Shown: positions 30,663-40,394 of the stretch, piece by piece
How the letters are laid out: every line of letters starts with the position of its first letter
Numbering within the stretch: position 1 is the first letter of the stretch
DNA from: Pythium myriotylum
Lineage: Eukaryota; Oomycota; Peronosporomycetes; Pythiales; Pythiaceae
Length of the DNA stretch: 64,000 bases
Assembly (NCBI GenBank): GCA_023091665.1
Contig: JALJCQ010000031.1
Coordinates: 806,001 to 870,000, forward strand
Direction of reading: 5' to 3'
The notes under the pieces: generated by a model
The model's input: only the letters and a program-made list of their open reading frames with translations
Database searches by the model: none
Told to the model about the DNA's origin: nothing
Position numbers and translations under genes: made by a program

Positions 30663-32009
30663 TCAACATGCCACCACCTCCCGACCGCTCAACAAGTTGT
30701 ACACCAAGCGAAGCGACCCCCACACACGAGAAAACACCACCATAAACAACTGACCGAACTCCGCGTCCGACGACAAATCGTTCTCCACACCAAGCTCACT
30801 GATGCACTGCTGGTAATGCTCCACGTTCGCTCCTCCAGGATGACTCGACTCGCCACCTGACAGACCCCAGTGCGCAAACGACGGCAGCGTCGCCTCCATC
30901 TTCCAACACGAATCGTACACCACACGCCGATGCACGTGGTTGCGACTCAACACCAACGACAGGTAGTAGTCGTCGCCCAGGAAACACGCCTTCGACATCT
31001 CCGTCACAGCGAACGCTGCTGTCGTCGCGAAACCCTTGCCGTAGAACCTCCGTCGCACCACGACGCCGCCTGCACCACCCACGAACGACACTCGGTTGAT
31101 GCCGATCTCGAGACTGCGACCACAATACAACGAGTCTTCCGCACTGATCCAGCCTCCCAACACTGCCACGGCTTCGTTCGGGAACTTGGTCGTGTAGTGG
31201 AGCGCTCGAGACGCCAACTCACGAGGGTACTGCCGATCGTCGTCGCCGTACACGATGATGGTCTCCGGATCTTGTTCCACCAATAGGGTACCGAGGATCT
31301 TGCTGCCGGGTCCAAAGTCTCGGTCCAACACCAGCACCTTCACGCTCTCGTGGATTGGACTCGACGACAGCGTGTACTTCCATCCGTAGTGGTGGGTCGC
31401 ATTCGTTGGTGCGTCGGCAGCCACGAGCCACTCGGGGATCGACACCTCCTGCTCGCGATACACGCGCGGCACCACCACGTAGATCGTGTCGAAGCGTTCG
31501 TGGGTCTGGTTGAGAAGCGCCGAGATGGTCGGTTGGATCTTGTCGATGTTGGTGGCTGTCGTCGTGAAGCTGAAGACCATGCGCGGTCGTCGATTGGCTG
31601 ATGAGTAGGAGGATGCGGATGCGGGTGCGGATGCGGAGGCTGTGGCTGTCGCGTCGGCGTTTGAGAAGTTGTATGCCTGGAAGTTGAGGAAGAAGAGTGC
31701 TGTCCAGACCAGTCCAGCGATGACGGCAAGCTTCATGCGGCGCTGCATCTGACCTTCGGCTCCCTCAGGAGAGTAGACATGATCGCATAAAGAGGCGTCG
31801 CCGCGTTCTTTCCGTACTGTTGTCGTCTTCTTTCCGCTTTGTTTTCGATGTTGACTCTGGCCAATGGCGATCACGACGATGCCGGAGCACACCGCGACTG
31901 TCAACGCGAGAAGCGAAATTCGAGGCAAGAGGATTGTCTCAGCGTAAAGCTCTCGGCATTGAGTCGGCCCTCGAAGAGTTGGTGATGAATCAAGGCCCAT
32001 CGATGCCAT
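30663..32009 (-). CDS. Glycosyltransferase-like membrane protein, copy 2
   Basis: 448 aa, differing from copy 1 at only two residues that I can see (His for Tyr in NATHHYGWKY; Ala for Thr in the final EVVAC). All features of copy 1 are present: two N-terminal membrane segments, GDDDRQYP, FLGDDYY. Nucleotide identity continues upstream to about 32156 and stops abruptly inside a hairpin. On the 3' side it stops at the last codons, after which copies 2, 3 and 4 share flanking sequence that copy 1 lacks. This marks a recent 1.5-kb duplication or conversion event between copies 1 and 2. Confidence 0.72.
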   Translation of the reverse strand: MASMGLDSSPTLRGPTQCRELYAETILLPRISLLALTVAVCSGIVVIAIGQSQHRKQSGKKTTTVRKERGDASLCDHVYSPEGAEGQMQRRMKLAVIAGLVWTALFFLNFQAYNFSNADATATASASAPASASSYSSANRRPRMVFSFTTTATNIDKIQPTISALLNQTHERFDTIYVVVPRVYREQEVSIPEWLVAADAPTNATHHYGWKYTLSSSPIHESVKVLVLDRDFGPGSKILGTLLVEQDPETIIVYGDDDRQYPRELASRALHYTTKFPNEAVAVLGGWISAEDSLYCGRSLEIGINRVSFVGGAGGVVVRRRFYGKGFATTAAFAVTEMSKACFLGDDYYLSLVLSRNHVHRRVVYDSCWKMEATLPSFAHWGLSGGESSHPGGANVEHYQQCISELGVENDLSSDAEFGQLFMVVFSRVWGSLRLVYNLLSGREVVAC

Positions 32010-32146
32010 TGAGTAGGACGGGATAGGTTGGAGAGTACGATTCGCACTCCCAACAGAAACTGCCCGAGGTTGAGTCTGTAGTAGAAGAGAAGACCATCAA
32101 CACCTGGTTGGAACAAAAGCGTGGAAGCCATAACTTTGCAGGACGG

Positions 32147-32189
32147 TACAGTACTACAGTCGGTTGCGAGGACCGACTGTAGTACTGTA
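32147..32189. repeat. 18-bp palindrome, 7-nt loop, at a duplication breakpoint
   Basis: Arms 32147-32164 and 32172-32189 pair perfectly. Identity between the copy 1 and copy 2 upstream regions ends at 32156, inside the left arm; copy 1 lacks the rest of the hairpin. Confidence 0.93.
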
Positions 32190-32195
32190 CTGTGT

Positions 32196-32262
32196 GGCTG
32201 GATATCTCAGCAGCGGCTGCTGAGGCTGGATATCTCAGCATCGGCTGCTGAGATATCCAGCC
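32196..32262. repeat. Palindrome (17-bp arms) with a duplicated left half
   Basis: Arms 32224-32240 and 32246-32262 pair perfectly around 5 nt. The left arm plus loop is also present as a direct repeat at 32196-32223. Confidence 0.9.
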
Positions 32263-32726
32263 TGTGAGACAATCTCCACCAGTCGGGTTAAACCTAAGAT
32301 AAAAGTGAAATCTGGTCGAAATACAGGACTCTGGGACGTTGGCTGATCGTCACTGGACAAAACATGCGTGAGAGATGGCGATTCTATTTTAACCCTGGAC
32401 TGGTGCGGGAACACTCCTACGTTGGCTTTTGGCCGAGCGACTTGGCCCTCAAATTTGTCGGATTTTTCACTTTACTGGTGAATATGCCCTGAGGTCATAA
32501 ATGCTTCTGGTGGGATGGGGTGAGATCGGAAAAGAAGTGATCTACACTGTACTCAGTTATGTTCAAGTGCTGTGAGAGCGACTTCGGATTAGCGAAGGGT
32601 GCTAGAGGTCAATTGCAAAACTTGTTCGGTTACCTCTTCGTACAGTCCGCAAAAATCCATTGGTTCGTCGAGAACAGGCCGTACGTGCGCTCTCAAGACT
32701 GAACCGCGAAGGCACACCACCCACGA
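32263..32726. other. Intergenic region, nothing recognised
   Basis: This lies between the copy 2 upstream palindromes and the degraded MULE. No supported gene. Confidence 0.4.
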
Positions 32727-34126
32727 AGTGGTCAGGGAGAATTCGCCAAGATGTGAGTAAATCCAGAAAGGTTCGCCGAGAAGTGAAATGCTCGCCAACA
32801 TGTGAGTGATGAACTAAACACACAGTCTCTGTAAGAAGCGGGCATTTGAGTGGGAAGACGCAAGTGGAATAATTCCGGTATTGCTTCAATCATAACGAAA
32901 TTTGGCACATACACTTGTCAGCGGTCCATGATGACACCATCCAAATTTAGGCTCCATTAGACGCGTCGGTGCTTCACAAGTGCCTGTCATCTACATTGCC
33001 TCCATTGGCATACCTGCTCATGACGAGGCCATCCGTTCGCGTCAGATGAGCCAACTTGAGAGCCTGGATGATTTTCGTCTCGCCATTTTTTGCCAATTTG
33101 ACCATCACTCCGTTTTGGATCTCTTGGATGTACTGCTCGCCAATGCCGCCTAAACGGTGTTTTTGTCGAAGTAAACCCTGGCTGATTTCAGAAGCCGGTG
33201 TGGAACAAAAAACTCGGAAAAGTAGGTATCGGCGTACCGTAAGATGTAGGGGTGATGGGCATTGACGGGCTCATGGGCTGCCTTGAAAATGCTACGCAGA
33301 GGTGCTCCGCGCCATCGTCTGCGCTGATGGTATTTCGCATCGGACGGACTTGGGGATTGCATGGCAGGAATGGCGAGATGAAGCGCTACTGCCTGTACTA
33401 ATATCATCGACGCAAACTCAATACCGGAATTATTTGAGCAGTTTTCCCAAAATATCGCATTTTTTGCCTTCTTCTTACAGAGACTGTGTGTTAAGAAAAA
33501 TACAGATGACGAACTTACCATGTAACAATGCGGGGGTACAAATACACAAGGTGTAAATATAGTATGCGCTGCCAGGCGTGATTTTGCACTCTCGCTTCGA
33601 TATCACCACACGTCGCTTGCTGATTTTGTTCTTCATCTTAGAGTATACATGGGCAACGCAGTCTCTGTGCTCAGAAACCACAGTGGATATGTACCACACA
33701 CCAGTTGGCTTCCTATCTTTCTTCCGCTGGTATGCGGTGACTTTGAAAGGGCACTGCTCCCCCGTGCACTCCAACGTTCTGTTGTTCCCACCTCGCTGCG
33801 ACACCTTCACGCTCTTCTTCACATTGACTGCGGTCATAAGCCACAGAGGTTTTTGTAGACGGGAACTTGTCCAACGTGAAGCTCCTTACTCATTTCTTCG
33901 GCTTCGCCCAGCACGTTCACTGTCAGTTTTGCAATTGGCATGGTTACGTAGGTGCTTATGACTGGCAGTGTGCTCTATTTACATCTTGTGTATTTGTACC
34001 TCCGGTCGTATTATAAAACGGTAAGTTCGTCATCTGTTTTTTTCCTTAAGTTATCACTCGAGCGTTTCACTTCTCGGCGAATTTTTCTGGATTTACTCAC
34101 ATCCTGGCGAATTCTCAGTAATCAGG
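32727..34126. mobile_element. Degraded MULE-like element with ~58-bp terminal inverted repeats
   Basis: Left terminus 32737-32794 and right terminus 34059-34116 are inverted repeats with only a few differences over about 58 bp. Each contains repeated motifs of the type TTCGCC-A-A-GTGA. Immediately outside lie AGTGGTCAGG (32727-32736) and AGTAATCAGG (34117-34126), an 8/10 match that fits an aged Mutator-type target duplication. Inside, about 33475-33565 is inverted-repeated at 33960-34050, so the element has been rearranged. Transposase remnants occur on the minus strand. Confidence 0.75.
33150..33837 (-). pseudogene. Transposase fragments inside the degraded MULE-like element
   Basis: The minus-strand frame at 33475-33837 begins MTAVNVKKSVKVSQRG and contains C-x4-C...W...H-x2-C (LECTGEQCPF ... 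VWYISTVVSEHRDC), like the N-terminal zinc module of FAR1/MULE transposases. A second frame at 33150-33521 continues in another register (HHPYILRYADTYFSEFFVPH) but was not matched to a domain. Stops and shifts show it is non-functional. Confidence 0.55.
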
Positions 34127-34230
34127 TGCAACTATTATAAATAGGATCAGTACCCCTGCATCTCCCGCCCATCACCAAACGGGAAGTCGAAGCATAAAGG
34201 ATTAGACGTACCAATCAAAAAAACATAGCG

Positions 34231-34736
34231 AAGAATAGAAAGAGATCGGCATCGTTCGTGCCTAAGTCTTTGACTTTGAATTTGAAGGTGAGGTCTGTTG
34301 TATCGCAAATCAGTGAACCCAGTAGGACTCGTGCCTTAGTCTTGGCTTGACTCCGCAAGGTTTCTACCGTACAGCTGGCGAGTCGAACCATCGTTTTTTG
34401 GGGGCAGTTCCCGACGGTGAATTGTCATCGGCGGGTGTGGTCTTGACTGCGGGCTCCGAGAAATGATTTGGCGGACAGCCGTGTTGCTTGGAGTATATAT
34501 CGTGTACGTTTTGGTAGACACATCCTTCAAATGATGAGTTTCGTCATCACGATGATCTCCGTGGTCAGCCGCAATCTTGCACACCCTTCTGGCACAAGGC
34601 TCCTTTGGCGACTCGGCGAAACATAGTGCTACGTAGCAGAGTGTCGGTGGGTAGGACCATTCTCGACTACCGTGCACCACACGCTTCATCGAGTTCCAAT
34701 GTCTGGTTGATGGACAATACCTACCCGAGAACGATC
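34231..34736. repeat. 507-bp dispersed direct repeat, copy 2
   Basis: Matches 25677-26183 with a handful of substitutions and one single-base length difference. Here the sequence after the border is unrelated and no tRNA follows. The same minus-strand frame of about 116 codons is open. Confidence 0.9.
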
Positions 34737-34974
34737 GAACTCAGAATAATGGATTCGATTTCCAGACAGATCCCAAGATTCTTACGTCAGATCGTTCGCA
34801 ACATGGCCGGCGCAGCAGATTCGCTCGGAGGAGTGCACTGGATTGTGTGGAGTTGCTTCACGCGTGTATAGAAGCAAAGAGTAAATTAACTCAACACACA
34901 TCGCAGAGAAGTGGTACTTATAGTGATCTCTTTGCAATTAGCAACCAGAAAAGGGCAGATAAAACAACTTTCAT

Positions 34975-35730
34975 CTACAGCAACGCCAGCGCGAGCGCAG
35001 AAACAACCGCAGCACCTACGTAACCTACAATAGTCGTCATGGCCGGGGAGGTCGCGCTCGGTGTTGGGGTGGATACATTTCCGCCGTTAGTTTCGTTCTT
35101 CGTTTCCATGATTTTCGCGGCGACTTGGCTGACGGGCGTGTTAAGCACAGCGTTGTCCTTCAGCGAGTCCTTACGAACCGTCAGGCAGCGCACGAGGTGC
35201 TCCTTCTTAACTTCGCCATACCAATAGCCACTGGCGTCAGCACAGATTGGCGCGGCCAAGACGCCCTCTTCGATGGCCGCAAGGCACTCGTTCGAGCACC
35301 CGGTCTCGGGCGTCGCTCTGGACCAGCAATTGGCGTAGGAAGAGTTGACGCCGTACTTGCTGTACCATGTATCTTTTTGCTCTGAGGTGCACTCAGTCAG
35401 CGTGATTTTGGACGCGAGCGGCATGTACTTGCCGGCCGTCAGACCGGAGACGTTCTGACATTTCTCGTAATCTTCCTTCGCGTAGTCGAGCATGGATTCC
35501 GTGTATCCATCAGCAACGCAGTCCGGCGCTTGCGGCACTCTCTCCTTGAAGCTAGCAAGACAATTCTCGTCGCACACTTGAAACGTTTCGACTTGGAAAA
35601 AGCACTTGAGGGACACGAGCGGGAAGATCTTCTCAATTGTGTCGATCTGCTCTTGCGTGCAATTGGCTGCTTGCGCCGGTTTGATCAGAGGAAGCAGCAG
35701 TATTCCAGAGGCTAGTCCGAGAGCTCTCAT
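34975..35730 (-). CDS. Secreted 12-cysteine protein with two six-cysteine modules, GPI-type tail (copy C)
   Basis: 251 aa, third member of the family at 14.2 and 15.7 kb but 19 kb away and on the other strand. Signal peptide MRALGLASGILLLPLIKPAQA precedes the first Cys. Cysteine spacing is 18-9-3-13-19 (module 1) and 20-9-3-13-18 (module 2), as in the other copies. Shared islands: TFQVCDENCLASF, GKYMP, SGYWYGE, HLVRC. A Ser/Thr/Pro stalk with N-glycosylation sites and a hydrophobic tail (VGAAVVSALALALL) indicate GPI anchoring. It sits inside the repeat-rich island among the glycosyltransferase copies. Confidence 0.82.
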   Translation of the reverse strand: MRALGLASGILLLPLIKPAQAANCTQEQIDTIEKIFPLVSLKCFFQVETFQVCDENCLASFKERVPQAPDCVADGYTESMLDYAKEDYEKCQNVSGLTAGKYMPLASKITLTECTSEQKDTWYSKYGVNSSYANCWSRATPETGCSNECLAAIEEGVLAAPICADASGYWYGEVKKEHLVRCLTVRKDSLKDNAVLNTPVSQVAAKIMETKNETNGGNVSTPTPSATSPAMTTIVGYVGAAVVSALALALL

Positions 35731-36674
35731 TCTTTTCGTGAAGGGGGCAAGTTTGAGTTGTTGGAGGTAGAGAGGATATTGTGAAGTGACTGGGGCTCAG
35801 AGCAAGAGATGCAAGATCCAACGGATTCCGATGGTTGATCCGGTAGAGCTTGATTCTTGCGATGTGGGAAGCTTTAACGAAGGGCATGTCACAAAGACAG
35901 TTTGAAAGGGAGGATTGGCAGGCAGCTGACAGTCTGCCATCGTCTTTAGCCAAGCGTCGCAATGTTTTAGGCGGTGGAATGTGTGATTCTTTTATGAGTT
36001 GTACAGTGCATCGTGTGCGCAGTCTTGATCCCACTCTTAGTCTGTGATACGGACTGGATTCTGATGCGGAACACGTTGCCACCACTGAAGCTGACTGCAA
36101 TCTTCGGGGAGATCACCTTGGATCCAAATCTGTGCCATCAAAATCTAGGTCGCACACCCGATCAGTGAGTTGCAGTAGCTCACCATCCAAGATGAGTACG
36201 AATTAAAGATACGTTCGATGAGGAGCAATAGAAGATGTGAAGGGAAGTAGACTCTCCAAAATTTCTCCTATTTGCCCATCCTAGAAGCAAATGCTCTGTG
36301 CTCGTCGAGCATTCAAAGAGGTCAGGCACAAACCAGTGTACTAGGAACAAGGTGTCTCTTGCTTCGCGTTTGCACCAGATGACACCAGTGTAGCTATAGC
36401 TGTTCGCACGGCGTAATGCAATACACTCCAAGTTTTAGCATCATCACCAGATGACAACAGCATTCCCTCAAGCAAGTCGTCCAGATGTAGAGCAGACTCC
36501 TTCGCCAAGAAGACAATCCACTGCCATTGCCATCGTGATGTAAGACGTTATTCGTACACAACGCACCGGTGAAGATGAATCACCATTCCTCCTTGATTTT
36601 TGCGTGATATCGCAGACTTTATGACGCGCAGTTGGCCACTGCTCGATCTCTTGTGAAGTGGCTTGACTATTTAA

Positions 36675-36699
36675 TAGAACGTTGAACTTCAACGTTCTA
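36675..36699. repeat. 12-bp palindrome, 1-nt loop (first of abutting pair)
   Basis: Arms 36675-36686 and 36688-36699 pair perfectly around C; the centre reads AACTT. Confidence 0.93.
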
Positions 36700-36735
36700 C
36701 TTCCTTAGCTCTTCAACTTGAAGAGCTAAGGAAGT
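36699..36735. repeat. 18-bp palindrome, 1-nt loop (second of abutting pair)
   Basis: Arms 36699-36716 and 36718-36735 pair perfectly around C. It shares its first base with the last base of the previous palindrome and again has an AACTT centre. Confidence 0.93.
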
Positions 36736-36960
36736 CGCTCGTACACTGTACTTCGTAGTCCGTTTAGTTTGCGCCGGAGCTTTGCACGATATCTTCTATC
36801 CTATCCCAATCGAGAGATCTGACATCACTGTACTGGTACTGTTGTCCGGTGATGTGCGTAGTTTCGACACAAACTGGCATATCAGGTGAAGTGTAGCATG
36901 GGATCACTAGGTGGTCTTGGACTGCTGTTCTGCAGTCTTCGAATTGATTAAGGCCTCGAT

Positions 36961-37614
36961 TGCGAGAGATCGCACAGCTTCAACTGAGTCGGTAAGAGCA
37001 CGTATGTTTCTTCTTGATTGCTCACGATGATGACCAGCTGAGAGGTAATCTGTAGAATCCTGCTCACGGAGATCCAATGAAATCCTACTGCACTATTCTC
37101 GTTCGAAAGCCCCACCGCGTATTCTTTAGTTGGGACACCTGTCTACAGGATTCTTTGATTGTGTTTCAACAGACCCACCTTCAAAGGCAAAAGATGCGAC
37201 AAAAACAAAAGAACGTAGATCTCAACCTCGTTGTCTCGGTTCGGCAGGGCTAAGATCTGGCCATCGGAGTAATCGGCAGCTCTTAGGGGCTTCGGCAACT
37301 TTCGTGCTTGAGTATTGACAGCTATGTATGCCCTGCAGGCACTACCTCTTTGAACTACTACGAGACTCTTCAGATCGCTTCTTGTCATGAACTGCAGGCG
37401 AAACGTACTTCGATCAACTCTCAGTCATTCGATCAACTCTCAGTTTTCAAATAGCACGAGCCCAAGTCTTTCGATCAACTCTCAGTTTTCAAATAGCACG
37501 AGCCCAACGGCTTCGTCCACACTGGAGTGAGTGCCAAAGCATACATGATATATTACTTTCTTCCTGCTTTCGACTTCGTAGTTTCAACTGTTCCTATGAG
37601 CAGCCACCGCAGTC
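36961..37614. repeat. Repeated coding-like debris 3' of copy 3
   Basis: Counterpart of 30048-30662. It contains a local tandem duplication of a unit of about 42 bp (37429-37465 and 37471-37507), absent from the other copy. Confidence 0.7.
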
Positions 37615-38979
37615 TCAACATGCCACCACCTCCCGACCGCTCAACAAGTTGTACACCAAGCGAAGCGACCCCCACACACGAGAAAACACCACCATAAACA
37701 ACTGACCGAACTCCGCGTCCGACGACAAATCGTTCTCCACACCAAGCTCACTGATGCACTGCTGGTAATGCTCCACGTTCGCTCCTCCAGGATGACTCGA
37801 CTCGCCACCTGACAGACCCCAGTGCGCGAACGACGGCAGTGTCGCCTCCATCTTCCAACACGAATCGTACACCACACGCCGATGCACGTGGTTGCGACTC
37901 AACACCAACGACAGGTAGTAGTCGTCGCCCAGGAAACACGCCTTCGACATCTCCGTCACGGCGAACGCTGCTGTCGTCGCGAAGCCCTTGCCGTAGAACC
38001 TCCGTCGCACCACGACCCCACCAGCACCACCCACGAACGACACTCGGTTGATGCCGATCTCGAGACTGCGACCACAGTACAACGAGTCTTCCGCACTGAT
38101 CCAACCTCCCAACACTGCCACGGCTTCGTTCGGGAACTTGGTCGTGTAGTGGAGCGCTCGAGACGCCAACTCACGAGGGTACTGCCGATCGTCGTCGCCG
38201 TACACGATGATGGTCTCCGGATCTTGTTCCACTAGTAGAGTACCCAGGATCTTGCTGCCGGGTCCAAAGTCTCGGTCCAACACCAGCACCTTCACGCTCT
38301 CGTGGATTGGACTCGACGACAGCGTGTACTTCCATCCGTAGTAGTGAGTCGCATTCGTTGGTGTGTCGGTAGCCACGAGCCACTCGGGGATCGACACCTC
38401 CTGCTCGCGATACACGCGCGGCACCACCACGTAGATCGTGTCGAAGCGTTCGTGGGTCTGGTTGAGAAGCGCCGAGATGGTCGGTTGGATCTTGTCGATG
38501 TTGGTGGCTGTCGTCGTGAAGCTGAAGACCATGCGCGGTCGTCGATTGGCTGATGAGTAGGAGGATGCGGATGCGGGTGCGGATGCGGAGGCTGTGGCTG
38601 TCGCGTCGGCGTTTGAGAAGTTGTATGCCTGGAAGTTGAGGAAGAAGAGTGCTGTCCAGACCAATCCGGCGATGATGGCGAGCTTCATGCGGCGCTGCAT
38701 CTGACCTTCGACCCGCTCGGGAGAGCAAACGGACTTGTCCTCTCCATCGGAGCTAACTGGGTTGCTGGAATCAACCATTCGCGCCGACGCGCCACCTGCA
38801 AAGACGGTCGTGCGCTGTCGACACGGCTTTCTTCGACTGGCGACGGCAACTAGAGCTGAACATAATGTGATTGCCAATGCGAGAAGCGAAATTCGAGGCA
38901 ACAACACCGTCTCGGCGTAGAGCTCCCGGCAAAGCGAGGGTCCTCGCAATGAGTAGCTATCAGATAGCTTGGTCAGCAT
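37615..38979 (-). CDS. Glycosyltransferase-like membrane protein, copy 3
   Basis: About 454 aa from Met at 38979 (MLTKLSDSYSLRGPSLC), chosen because CRELYAE.LLPR then lies about as far from the start as in the other copies; an upstream Met at 39051 is in frame. The N-terminal 115 residues are clearly diverged from copies 1 and 2. From MQRRMK onward, about 356 residues are almost identical to copies 1, 2 and 4. Distinctive sites (ATDTPTNATHYYG) are shared with copy 4. The change from diverged to near-identical is abrupt, as expected of gene conversion. The domain layout is as in copy 1. Confidence 0.72.
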   Translation of the reverse strand: MLTKLSDSYSLRGPSLCRELYAETVLLPRISLLALAITLCSALVAVASRRKPCRQRTTVFAGGASARMVDSSNPVSSDGEDKSVCSPERVEGQMQRRMKLAIIAGLVWTALFFLNFQAYNFSNADATATASASAPASASSYSSANRRPRMVFSFTTTATNIDKIQPTISALLNQTHERFDTIYVVVPRVYREQEVSIPEWLVATDTPTNATHYYGWKYTLSSSPIHESVKVLVLDRDFGPGSKILGTLLVEQDPETIIVYGDDDRQYPRELASRALHYTTKFPNEAVAVLGGWISAEDSLYCGRSLEIGINRVSFVGGAGGVVVRRRFYGKGFATTAAFAVTEMSKACFLGDDYYLSLVLSRNHVHRRVVYDSCWKMEATLPSFAHWGLSGGESSHPGGANVEHYQQCISELGVENDLSSDAEFGQLFMVVFSRVWGSLRLVYNLLSGREVVAC

Positions 38980-39051
38980 GGGACCGCTTCGATTGTGGAT
39001 GGCGAATCCACAGTGCGACGGTCTCACAAACGACAGAGGCACAATCCTCAA

Positions 39052-40394
39052 CGACTGTTATCACCCAGAAAGACAAAAGACAGCAACAAGTTGATGAAGC
39101 TGAGTCAGTCAAAGACCCGTGCCATCGTCAACCAACAGCTGGCAAGCGAAAAAGCTTGGCCAATTGATTCCCTAGAGTGGAGTCAAGCGGTGAGGCTACA
39201 GAAAACCATGAACGGGACGAGAGTCTCTGGATCGTTCGTTGCCTTTGATCATCAGCGGACGCCACGAGTCGCACCCAAGCCTGGAAGAAGACGAGACGAG
39301 CCTCAGGTTTCACGGCGGCTGGCTCGGAGCGTGATAATACTGGCTATTCAAGCTTCGACCTCCTCACTTGCGAGCAGAGCAATCCCCCTCCCCCAAGCTA
39401 CTTTACCCATGTTTCGACATCAATGTACTGCAATTTGGTGAATCCCACCCAATATCAGGAGATTCAGGTTCTCTCTTCCGGTTGCAGTCCCACTCTCACA
39501 CCCACGCGCAAGCAGTGCATAGCCAGTTTCCAAGAGGACGCACTTGAGGTCTCCGTTGGCCATTTCGTTGTCGCCATCATGGAAGACTGTTGACACTGGG
39601 CTCTTCAAGCGGGCCTCTTGCCGACAACTCAAGCGAGCACATTGTAGCTGTCGTCTTCCACCTAGCCCCTCAGTCTCACGGTGAGACCGAGGGGCATGAT
39701 TAGTAGTACCGGTGTTTGTCGATCCTACACCCATTCGTTTACAAACACATTGCTCGAAGGCTCCCAGTCTACAATCCAACACATCGGCCAGGATTCGCAC
39801 ACTCACGCAACTGATGATGAGGAGGAGGAAAGTTGGAGTTTATTGTGTTACATCAGTGTGAACAACAACACAGCTTGGAAAAATGCAGGGGATAAAGATA
39901 GGCGTGTTACGGCGCTAGAGCCATGTTTACCGTGGAGGCTCTTCACTGAAGATAATCGCCATGAAGGAGGGAACGGAGTCCGCGTCATATGGGGCGGTCG
40001 GACGGGCGGAATGTCTGGAGGTCTCGGTTGCAATCCATCGGCTGCAAAGTCGGCCACCTCGTTGTACGCACAAAGGTGATGACGCCACTCGCGCAACGGT
40101 CACACAACAGCTCTTTCACGCCTATCCAGGGAGTATAACAAAGAAGACGGATCTTGTACTCAATACAAGCAACGCCAATAAAACATCGCAAAGGACCCAA
40201 CATCGACTTCGAATAGTGTTGGGGACCCTGCCCAAGCCTTGAATACGATCTCCGAACTATCCCGTACGAAGAAATACGTCGCAATCCCGCGAGCACCCAC
40301 AGTAACCATAGCATACTCTACAGGTATCTATATTACTTTCTTCCTGCTTTCGACTTCGTAGTTTCAACTGTTCCTATGAGCAGCCACCGCAGTC
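39052..40394. other. Intergenic region with an unoccupied MULE target paralogue
   Basis: The segment about 39800-39865 is the reverse complement of the MULE flanks joined together (TGTTACATCAGTGTGAACAA). From 40320 on, sequence matches the 3' flanks of copies 2 and 3. No intact gene is recognised. Confidence 0.5.
39665..39695. repeat. 15-bp palindrome, 1-nt loop, one mismatch
   Basis: Arms 39665-39679 and 39681-39695 pair with one mismatch around G. Confidence 0.88.

Larger units (their letters stand above)
35731..36960. other. Non-coding/degenerate interval
   Basis: It includes a minus-strand fragment near 36.35-36.43 kb reading DDAKTWSVLHYAVRTA, weakly ankyrin-like, and the twin palindromes at 36.7 kb. 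No intact gene. Confidence 0.4.
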
